Source: Nitrospirota bacterium (GTDB lineage Bacteria > Nitrospirota > Thermodesulfovibrionia > UBA6902). Taken from it: DNA of 33,991 nucleotides. Within the stretch, counting starts at the first letter, position 1, and each line of letters opens with the position of its first letter. Under the pieces are notes generated by a model. The model saw nothing but the letters and a program-made list of their open reading frames with translations, ran no database searches and was not told the DNA's origin. The DNA lies in contig JACQZF010000065.1 of the NCBI GenBank assembly GCA_016213945.1, forward strand, positions 1 through 33,991, written 5' to 3'. Position numbers and translations under genes: made by a program. Below are positions 17,257-23,341 of this stretch, one piece after another.

Positions 17257-18549
17257 CTAAAATTTGGCATTTATAAAAACACTCGTTATCCCGCGCTTAT
17301 AATCGTACGAGTCGGTATTTGAATCGTTCCTGATATAAAGCCCTCCTGCTGTTACGGTGTATGTCCCCGAAAGTGCCTTTATAACTGATATGCCGGCTGT
17401 ATAAATATTGTCTTCCCTTTTACCGGATGACGCAGTAGAGGAGTCTTTGTATCTCGCATTGTAGTATTCTCCGCTAAGGTCTATAAAAATATTTCGGGGA
17501 AGATAGAATCTCGTTCCTGCGCTGAGTTTGTTGCCCCTGTATCCCCAGAACCTTTCCCTTGTTGTTTCTTCATCATGAGAATAGCCAGCGTTTAGGGAAA
17601 CAAAACTATTTAGCGGGATGTTCTGTGTTATGCCTATCAGATTGTTCCTGCCGGTCCTGTCGGAATTCCCGGGAAAAGATTCCGATTCTTGAAAGTGAAT
17701 CCGGCTGTATTCATACTTAATCTCGGTGTATAATCCGCTGCCCTCTGAAATAATTAAAGACGGCGATATTGAATGGGCGTAATCATAATCATCCCACCCT
17801 ACATACACATATTCATACGTATATAATCCTTTGAGGGTCAATCGCGGGGACAAGACGCGGGCGGCCTTCATTTCAAACATGTGCTGGGTCACGTTAAAAT
17901 CATGCAGCCTGTTATGCAGGCTTTGATAGAGACCGTAGCCGACAGAACCCTCGGCGTCCTGTTTTTTGAGGAAATTATATCTGCCCTTCAGGTAGAATAT
18001 TGTCCTCCAGTCCGATTTCCTTGATACTACCGCGCCGTCCTCGGGACCGAGGATAACATTACTGTCATATTGCTCGCCGATGGATGCATTTAGCGCCCAC
18101 TGCCGCTTCGGCCCTCCGGTTTTGTCTATCTTCCGGAGATATTCTTCAGCCTTTGCCGAGAAGTCCGTATCCGGCGCGAACTTTATCGTATTCTCAAAAT
18201 AGTCTTTCGCCTCGTCATATATGGCATGGTTGAAATAATAAATGCCTAATTCAAGGTTTGCCCTCGGCTCCTGAAAGTTATATGTAAGGGCTTTTACGAG
18301 CACAGCCTCGGCATCTTTATTGTTTGCGCGGCTGAAAGCTATGCCTAAATAAAGAGTAGACATGGGGTCATCAGGCTTCTCGTTGAGGGCGGCCCTGAAT
18401 TCGTCAGCAGCGTGACCGTAGTCTTTTTCTTCCATGCCTGCGATGCCGTTAGCTACGTGCTTTTGATAGTTCGTTTCGCCTGCATATGATATGGTTATTG
18501 ATAAAGATAAAAAGACGATTAAAACTGCAAGGAGCGGTATTGTTTTCAT
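17257..18549 (-). CDS. TPR plus outer-membrane beta-barrel protein (cassette 1)
   Basis: A 430-aa paralogue of the protein at 13360, alike along its whole length. The signal peptide (1-22, ending SYA) precedes TPR repeats (about 26-140: MEEKDYGHAADEFRAALNEK, PMSTLYLGIAFSRANN, RANLELGIYYFNHA). The barrel (about 150-430) opens with IGEQYDSNVILGPEDG and includes LHNRLHDFNVTQHMFEMKA and WDDYDYAHSISPSLIISEGSG. It ends SVFINAKF, with the terminal Phe expected for BAM substrates. The FecR-domain gene follows immediately. The ribosome-binding site is weak (AAAGGG). The CRP-type regulator gene ends 102 bp upstream, and the operator-like element lies in that gap. The shared layout with Slam-type exporters suggests moving or anchoring the partner lipoprotein; a porin role is the alternative. 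Confidence 0.9.
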   Translation of the reverse strand: MKTIPLLAVLIVFLSLSITISYAGETNYQKHVANGIAGMEEKDYGHAADEFRAALNEKPDDPMSTLYLGIAFSRANNKDAEAVLVKALTYNFQEPRANLELGIYYFNHAIYDEAKDYFENTIKFAPDTDFSAKAEEYLRKIDKTGGPKRQWALNASIGEQYDSNVILGPEDGAVVSRKSDWRTIFYLKGRYNFLKKQDAEGSVGYGLYQSLHNRLHDFNVTQHMFEMKAARVLSPRLTLKGLYTYEYVYVGWDDYDYAHSISPSLIISEGSGLYTEIKYEYSRIHFQESESFPGNSDRTGRNNLIGITQNIPLNSFVSLNAGYSHDEETTRERFWGYRGNKLSAGTRFYLPRNIFIDLSGEYYNARYKDSSTASSGKREDNIYTAGISVIKALSGTYTVTAGGLYIRNDSNTDSYDYKRGITSVFINAKF

Positions 18550-18630
18550 CCTGTACCCTTTCTGGACTTTATTTAAAATTCAAAAAATGAAAGAATCAGC
18601 CTAAACTATACGAACAGCCAGCTTTGCGTA

Positions 18631-18645
18631 AAGGTAAAATTCACC
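18631..18645. promoter_or_regulatory. Operator-like element upstream of cassette 1
   Basis: AAGGTAAAATTCACC contains the partial palindrome GGTnAAnTTnACC and lies 82 bp before the cassette 1 start codon. On the minus strand it overlaps a promoter-like TTTACG-16-TATAGT. A copy with one mismatch precedes cassette 2. The adjacent CRP-type gene product is a candidate binder, although the site does not match the classical CRP consensus TGTGA-N6-TCACA. Confidence 0.5.
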
Positions 18646-18651
18646 ACTTGG

Positions 18652-19341
18652 TCAACTATCAGGATGAATTAACAAATGACCGTCTTTTTCCGTCACTGTC
18701 CCTTTGGTTGACAGGACCTTCAGCGCCTTTGACACTGCTTCTCTTGATGCACCTATGCTTGAAGCCAGTTCTTTATGTGTGTATTTTTTAATTTTATAAA
18801 CGCCGTTTTTGTCCCTCTCGCCTTCCTTTATTGCGTTATGCATCAGGAACCTCATAAGTCTTTCGCTGACGTCAAGGAACACAAGGGATTCTATCACCTC
18901 GTCGGATTTCCTCAGCCTTGCCACCAGAATGGACAGCAGGTTAATGGCAATCGAAGGGTCCTGCCTCATCGTGCCGAGGAACCTGTCCCGTTTTAACACG
19001 GCAAAGGACGTTGCCACTTCAGCCATGATGTTAGCGGAGCGGGACTTGCCGTCTATGAGGCTCATCTCACCGAAGAAATCTCCTTCGTTGAAGGTAGTCA
19101 GGATAAATTCCTCTCCGTCAGGACCGAGGAGGCTTGCCTTCACCTTCCCTTTGAGGACAATAAAAAGGTCCGTACCTTCATCAGACTGGAAAACGACGTC
19201 ATCGCCCTTTTTAACGGAGATGATCTTAAAATCGTCAATTATATTTTTGAGATGCTTATCGGAAAAACTGCTGAACAAGGGGACCCTTCTGAGAAATTTT
19301 TCAATTAACTGTTTTTCTTTTTCGCCTATAAACATTTTCAT
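18652..19341 (-). CDS. CRP-type transcriptional regulator with intact cNMP site
   Basis: A 229-aa protein. ATG 19341 overlaps the preceding stop (ATGA); ATG 19335 in the same frame has better spacing to GGAGA, so the true start may be two codons later. Further in-frame sequence to 19401 lies inside the preceding gene and is discounted. The cNMP domain (about 20-130) has the cassette FGEMSLIDGKSRSAN, with ribose-contacting Glu92 and phosphate-contacting Arg101, so cAMP or cGMP binding is expected. The C-terminal HTH (187-210) reads YTHKELASSIGASREAVSKALK. It is translationally coupled to the cNMP/rhodanese gene upstream and sits directly before the duplicated envelope cassettes, making it the best candidate for their regulator. 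Confidence 0.92.
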   Translation of the reverse strand: MKMFIGEKEKQLIEKFLRRVPLFSSFSDKHLKNIIDDFKIISVKKGDDVVFQSDEGTDLFIVLKGKVKASLLGPDGEEFILTTFNEGDFFGEMSLIDGKSRSANIMAEVATSFAVLKRDRFLGTMRQDPSIAINLLSILVARLRKSDEVIESLVFLDVSERLMRFLMHNAIKEGERDKNGVYKIKKYTHKELASSIGASREAVSKALKVLSTKGTVTEKDGHLLIHPDS

Positions 19342-20426
19342 TCTCCGGGCGACTTGGGAAGATGGATACCATCTTTCGTTCCTCCCACAGGACCTTCCCA
19401 TGCGCTCAAACCACCGCGTATGCCTTTCGCTTTAAACCCAAGGCTTTTCAAAATGAAGGCCGCGGGAAATCCCCAGGCCTCCATGCCGCAGTATGTATAA
19501 TATTCCTTTGACGGATCCAGCTCCGTATACCTCTTGCGCAGAAATTCAAGCGGGATATTGATCGCTCCCTGTATGTGCTCCTCCTCATACTGAGGCTGAA
19601 ACCTGGTATCGATAAAGATTATATTTTTTAGATCCTCCGGAGTGATGTCTTCGGGGAAAACATGCTCAAGAAACGACGCCTTCACTGTCTTGTCGAAATC
19701 GGCCCTGGAAAGCGCCAGTACAATTGTGTCCTCTATCGCGCGGCACGTTGCGCTGCGCCGCTTGCCGGAGATCAATGCTTCTTCGCCGAATCCCTCTCCT
19801 TCACTCAGTACGGCCACCTGTTCCGGGTCCTCTCTGTTTTCCTTCTTTATGACCGCCACCTTCCCGGACTTAATAACATAATACGCATCTCCGACCTCTC
19901 CTTCTCTGATGATATCTTCGCTGAAGGCATAATTCTTCTCCACGAATTTATCGGACAGGGCGAACATCTTTTCCGGCTCAAGAAGAGCGAAGGGCTGGAG
20001 GGTTTTTATTTTGTTGTATTCGGAATAGTCATTGGCCTTTGTACCCATAATGCATGAAATGGCGGAGTCTATCTGGACAATCTCATCAAAGTCTTTTTTG
20101 TAAAGCTTGTAGAGTTTCACATCCGTTCTGGCTGTGACGGAAGTAAAACGGGGAGAGCAGGTGAGTAAGGCCATCTCGCCGAAACCTTCTCCGCATTTCA
20201 GGGATGTTATCCTGGCCTCCTGTCCCCATTTGGTGCTTTTAAAGACCTCGATTTCACCTTTTTCTACCAGGTAAAAAGAATCCGCAGGCGAGCCTTCTTT
20301 AATAATCAATGTCCCTGCAGGCAATTCAACAATTTCAAGTTTTTTGGAAAGCGCCTCCAGTGCGCCGTCTGAAAGATGAGAAAAATACGAATACAGCCTT
20401 AGAATGTTAAATGATAATGTTCCCAT
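19338..20426 (-). CDS. Double cNMP-binding domain protein fused to rhodanese (copy 2)
   Basis: A 362-aa cytoplasmic protein. I start at ATG 20426 after GGAAGGGA; a GTG at 20447 is in frame but precedes that site. Two tandem cNMP-binding domains (about 10-130 and 145-255) have intact cassettes: FGEMALLTCSPRFTS (Glu84, Arg93) and FGEEALISGKRRSAT (Glu215, Arg224). A rhodanese domain (about 265-350: IFIDTRFQPQYEEEHIQGAI, GIRGGLSAWEG) follows. Its putative active-site Cys313 is present, but the loop reads CGMEAW instead of the usual CxxGxRS/A, so sulfurtransferase activity is doubtful. No DNA-binding domain is seen; the protein would convert cNMP binding into protein-protein or persulfide signalling. 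It overlaps the CRP-type gene by 4 bp. Confidence 0.9.
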   Translation of the reverse strand: MGTLSFNILRLYSYFSHLSDGALEALSKKLEIVELPAGTLIIKEGSPADSFYLVEKGEIEVFKSTKWGQEARITSLKCGEGFGEMALLTCSPRFTSVTARTDVKLYKLYKKDFDEIVQIDSAISCIMGTKANDYSEYNKIKTLQPFALLEPEKMFALSDKFVEKNYAFSEDIIREGEVGDAYYVIKSGKVAVIKKENREDPEQVAVLSEGEGFGEEALISGKRRSATCRAIEDTIVLALSRADFDKTVKASFLEHVFPEDITPEDLKNIIFIDTRFQPQYEEEHIQGAINIPLEFLRKRYTELDPSKEYYTYCGMEAWGFPAAFILKSLGFKAKGIRGGLSAWEGPVGGTKDGIHLPKSPGE

Positions 20427-20522
20427 TGTTATTCCCTTCCCGGTCACTTAACAACCAGCCACAGGGTCTCTTTCCTTACTTATTGCATTCTGAAAGGGTC
20501 ACGCCCCTTTTGAGCCGCATGA

Positions 20523-21596
20523 TCAAGTCGGCGTGAAGGATGCGTGAACACCTTCTGCATTACCTTCCACAGGTCCGGTCCAGTTCATCAAACCGCCCTG
20601 AATACTTTTGGCTTTATAGCCCTGGCTGTTTAAAAGAAATGCCCCTACCGCGCTTCTTGCGCCTAAAAGGCAATAGACAAAATACTCTTTTGAGGGGTCC
20701 AGCTCCGAATATCTTTTTCTCAGTTCATCAAGCGGGATGTGCATGGTGTTGGGGATACGTTCTTCGTCAAATTCCATCTGCATACGCACGTCAAGAAAAG
20801 CCGGGTGTTCTATTTTCAGCACATCTTCCGCTGCAATTTCATCAAGGAAAGAAGACTTCATGATCCGCTCGAAGTCGTCATGAGAAAGCGTCCAAACCAC
20901 CGTATCTTCGGCAGCCCTGCATGTGGCGCTGCGCGGGGCCCCGGTAATGAGAGCCTCTTCTCCAAAGCCCTGTCCTTCCTGCAGGGTTGCTACATGTTCC
21001 GGCTCGTCTTCAAACATCTTTTTTAAAACGGCGACACTGCCCGATTTGATAATGTAGTACACGTCGCCTTTTTCACCCTGGACAATGATATCTTCACCGG
21101 CTGAGTATTTGCGCTCTGCAAGCTTATCCAAAATCGCAGCCATCTTTTCAGGCTCAAGCAGGGCAAACGGCTGGAGGGTTTTTATGTGGTTGTACTGGGC
21201 ATAGCTCTGAGCCTGCTTTTCAGCCATAAGAGAGAATGCGGAATCCATGCGGACTATTTCTTCAAAGTCCGTCTTGTACAATTTCAGCAATTTGACGTCT
21301 GTTTTTGCTTTGACAGAACAGCAGCGCGGCGAACATGTCAACAAAGCCATCTCGCCGAAGCCCTTAGCATGACCGACAACTGAAAGCTTTGCCTTTTGTC
21401 CCCATTGAGTTTTTTTAAAAACCTCCACCTCCCCTTCTTTCACAAGATAGAAGGCGTCAGCAGGCACATCCTCTTTAATAATTTCAGCGCCTGCGGGAAG
21501 TTCAACTGCGTGGAGTTTTTTTGAAATCGCCTCCAGGGCCCCGTCTGACAGATAGGAAAAGTAACAATATTTTTTTAGATCTTTGTAATCAGACAT
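20523..21596 (-). CDS. Double cNMP-binding domain protein fused to rhodanese (copy 1)
   Basis: A 357-aa paralogue of the protein at 19338, with GGAGG seven bases before ATG 21596. cNMP domain 1 (about 8-125) has FGEMALLTCSPRCCS (Glu82, Arg91) and domain 2 (about 140-250) has FGEEALITGAPRSAT (Glu213, Arg222), so both should bind a cyclic nucleotide. The rhodanese domain (about 258-340) keeps a canonical active loop, CLLGARSA (Cys309), unlike the degenerate copy 2. It is first in the minus-strand series, 96 bp upstream of copy 2, a gap holding only a short AAAGGG/CCCTTT hairpin. The 169-bp region before it, up to the glutaredoxin stop, is AT-rich with no gene and presumably holds its promoter. 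Confidence 0.9.
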   Translation of the reverse strand: MSDYKDLKKYCYFSYLSDGALEAISKKLHAVELPAGAEIIKEDVPADAFYLVKEGEVEVFKKTQWGQKAKLSVVGHAKGFGEMALLTCSPRCCSVKAKTDVKLLKLYKTDFEEIVRMDSAFSLMAEKQAQSYAQYNHIKTLQPFALLEPEKMAAILDKLAERKYSAGEDIIVQGEKGDVYYIIKSGSVAVLKKMFEDEPEHVATLQEGQGFGEEALITGAPRSATCRAAEDTVVWTLSHDDFERIMKSSFLDEIAAEDVLKIEHPAFLDVRMQMEFDEERIPNTMHIPLDELRKRYSELDPSKEYFVYCLLGARSAVGAFLLNSQGYKAKSIQGGLMNWTGPVEGNAEGVHASFTPT

Positions 21597-21765
21597 GAAA
21601 CTGCCTCCGTAAAAAAATCAATTTTTATGCAAAATGTTTTGTAGCTATCTTTTTGACGGGGAATAGACATGCTCATTTCCTGACATTAAAAAGCCCTTTT
21701 TCACCCTTACAAAATTTGTATACTGCTACTATAAAAAATCAATCAATAATTAGAACATGAATAAA

Positions 21766-22002
21766 TTACTTGCTCAGCAATTCGTCGATCTTTTCCTGAT
21801 TAAATCCGGTTACAGCCTCACCGTTGATTAAGATTAAAGGGAGGGTCATAATGCCCATTTTCCTCAGGTCATAAATAGCGGCCGGCTCTGTTGCAATATT
21901 GCGCTCGGTGTAGTTAACGCCTTTTTGTGAAAGATACTCTTTCACTTTAGTACAGTACATTCAATTGGTCTGGCTGTAAACGACGACAGTCTTCTCCGGC
22001 AT
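21766..22002 (-). CDS. Glutaredoxin-like selenoprotein (UxxC), TGA read as selenocysteine
   Basis: ATG 22002 has an ideal GGAGG-ATTTTTTT spacer. The frame reads MPEKTVVVYSQTN, then TGA (21963-21961), then MYCTKVKEYLSQKGVNYTERN to a TAA at 21766. The TGA falls exactly at the first Cys of the glutaredoxin CxxC, giving Sec14-Met-Tyr-Cys17. The conserved TLPLILINGEAVTGF (cis-Pro and glutathione-site region) follows, and the total of 78 aa is normal for the family. A bSECIS-like hairpin lies 15 nt after the TGA. A start at the ATG after the TGA would remove beta-strand 1 and half of the active site and has no ribosome-binding site. Role: thiol-disulfide or deglutathionylation redox chemistry, perhaps with the divergent reductase. 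A sequencing error (TGA for TGC/TGT) is the alternative. selA, selB and selC are not in the window. Confidence 0.82.
21927..21945 (-). promoter_or_regulatory. Bacterial SECIS-like hairpin for the glutaredoxin selenoprotein
   Basis: In the mRNA sense the sequence is a perfect 7-bp stem GTGAAAG/CTTTCAC around the loop AGTAT. The stem begins 15 nt after the in-frame TGA, so the apical loop is 22 nt from it, and the second loop base is G. These features agree with the general bacterial SECIS rules: a hairpin immediately downstream, a loop 16-37 nt from UGA, and a G among the first two loop bases. It lies inside the coding region, as expected for bacteria. Confidence 0.75.
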
Positions 22003-22060
22003 AAAAAAATCCTCCACTGTAGTGATAATTTATAATTGGAAATTCAAAAAGGTCTTCAAT

Positions 22061-22090
22061 ATTATATAGATAACATTTAGAAAATATCAA
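22061..22090 (-). promoter_or_regulatory. Sigma70-type promoter for the glutaredoxin gene
   Basis: On the minus strand TTGATA (22090-22085) and TATAAT (22066-22061) are separated by 18 bp, in a very AT-rich divergent intergenic region (22003-22213). Transcription would begin near 22054, about 50 nt before the ATG at 22002. This supports 22002 rather than 21960 as the real start. I saw no equally good promoter for the divergent reductase. Confidence 0.55.
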
Positions 22091-22213
22091 TAAAATTATA
22101 AAATTAAGCTATAAAATTAACCTATTAAGCTTCATAATGAAAAATTTGCTGTAAAAGATTTTTCCCTGTGGTTTTTGTAGAATAGAACACTATTTTTTTC
22201 AGGAGGATTTTTA

Positions 22214-23161
22214 ATGGCAGAAGAATTATATGATGTGATTATTATCGGCGGTGGGCCTGCCGGACTAAGCGCCGCGCAATATGCTTCCCGCGCCAAGCTT
22301 AAGACTATCGTCCTTGACAAATCGCAGGCAGCAGGCGCACTGGCGTTTTCAAGCAGGATTGAAAATTATCCGGGACTCCCTGAACCTGTCACAGGAAAGG
22401 ATTTGCTCGATACCTTCCGCAATCAGGCAATAAAATTCGGCGCTGAATATGTTGAAACCAGGGTCATAGGAGTAAAACTTGAAGGAGAAATAAAAGAGGT
22501 CAGCGCGCTGGACAAGACATACAAGGGGAAAACTTTAATCATCGCAACCGGCGCAATGGGCAGGGCAGCAAGCATCAAAGGAGAGAAAGAATTTCTTGGC
22601 AAGGGTGTGTGTTACTGTGCAATATGTGATGCCGCGATCTTCTTTGATCAAACCGTCTGTGTAATCGGCGACAGCGAAGAAGCCCTTAAGGAAACCGGGG
22701 TCGTCGCCAAATTTGCCTCTAAAGTTTACTTGATTTCTCCTTCAAAAACTCTCAAGCTGTCAGAGCATCCTCCTTTTGATACGTCAAAAGTAACTATTAT
22801 GTCAGGCTATCGTGTGATGTCAATTGAAGGCAACAGCATCGTAGAAAACGTGAAGGTCAGGAGTGTCGAATCAAACGAAGAGCAGGACATTCAAACAAAC
22901 GGCGTTTTTGTATATTTGCACGGCAACAAACCCATAGTGGACTTTCTTGGTGGATCTGTTGAGCTTAGCGAGGAGTCCTGCGTAAGCACTAATAAAATGA
23001 TGGAGACTTCCATCCCCGGCATTTTTGCGGCAGGAGATGTCATTTGTACCGAAATACGGCAGGTCGTCACCGCTGCGTCAAATGGATGTATCGCGGCCCT
23101 TTCCGCGGAAAAATTTATACATCACAGAAAACGGATGAAATACGACTGGGCGAAAAGTTAA
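22214..23161 (+). CDS. Thioredoxin reductase-like flavoprotein with degenerate NADPH motifs
   Basis: A 315-aa protein with AGGAGG seven bases before its ATG. The FAD motif GGGPAGLSAA (12-21), ATGA (111-114), and a second FAD motif FAAGDVICTEIRQVVTAASNG (271-291) are intact. The redox-active pair is Cys135-Ala-Ile-Cys138, where thioredoxin reductase has CATC, with an additional Cys133. The nucleotide-binding segment is unusual: where TrxB has GGGxxA and HRRxxxR, this protein has VIGDSEEA (150-157) and ISPSKTLK (174-181). NADPH use is therefore doubtful. Ferredoxin- or NADH-linked relatives of TrxB lose the same motifs. It is divergent from the selenocysteine glutaredoxin gene, and the two genes have matching GGAGGATTTTT leaders, so its substrate may be that protein. 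Confidence 0.88.
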   Translation: MAEELYDVIIIGGGPAGLSAAQYASRAKLKTIVLDKSQAAGALAFSSRIENYPGLPEPVTGKDLLDTFRNQAIKFGAEYVETRVIGVKLEGEIKEVSALDKTYKGKTLIIATGAMGRAASIKGEKEFLGKGVCYCAICDAAIFFDQTVCVIGDSEEALKETGVVAKFASKVYLISPSKTLKLSEHPPFDTSKVTIMSGYRVMSIEGNSIVENVKVRSVESNEEQDIQTNGVFVYLHGNKPIVDFLGGSVELSEESCVSTNKMMETSIPGIFAAGDVICTEIRQVVTAASNGCIAALSAEKFIHHRKRMKYDWAKS

Positions 23162-23176
23162 CTGCTGAATCAGGAC

Positions 23177-23341
23177 TTAACCGGCTGCCCTTACATCTAC
23201 AACTTTGTCCACAGGCACGACGATCCACCCTTCTTCCGCCTGGAGGTATATCTCCGTTTCCCCAATCTCAACCAGAGTTCCCCGGTATGTAACATCTCCG
23301 GTAATGACCTCTACCTTTTTGCCGATCAATTCCTGTATCAT
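23177..23341 (-). CDS. Small conserved-looking 54-aa protein coupled to yihY
   Basis: ATG 23341 overlaps the yihY stop codon (ATGA) and is preceded by GGGGGGT. The frame encodes MIQELIGKKVEVITGDVTYR, then GTLVEIGETEIYLQ, EEGWIVVPVDKVVDVRAAG, and ends at 23177. The alternating hydrophobic pattern predicts five short beta-strands resembling an SH3 or Sm-like barrel. The layout 'GKKVEV.....YRGTL.......IYL' is reminiscent of Sm-like folds, but I cannot assign a family. It is convergent with the reductase gene (15-bp gap). The tight coupling and the well-formed fold support it being real. Confidence 0.75.
   Translation of the reverse strand: MIQELIGKKVEVITGDVTYRGTLVEIGETEIYLQAEEGWIVVPVDKVVDVRAAG

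Noticed and set aside
21691-21704. AAAAAG/CTTTTT dyad after the glutaredoxin gene as a terminator
   Set aside because: The stem is only five A-T-rich pairs with no GC core, too weak to call.
21766-21960. A 64-aa glutaredoxin starting at the ATG at 21960
   Set aside because: This start has no ribosome-binding site and loses beta-strand 1 and the first active-site residue. The upstream ATG at 22002 has an excellent site and continues in frame through a TGA that fits selenocysteine.
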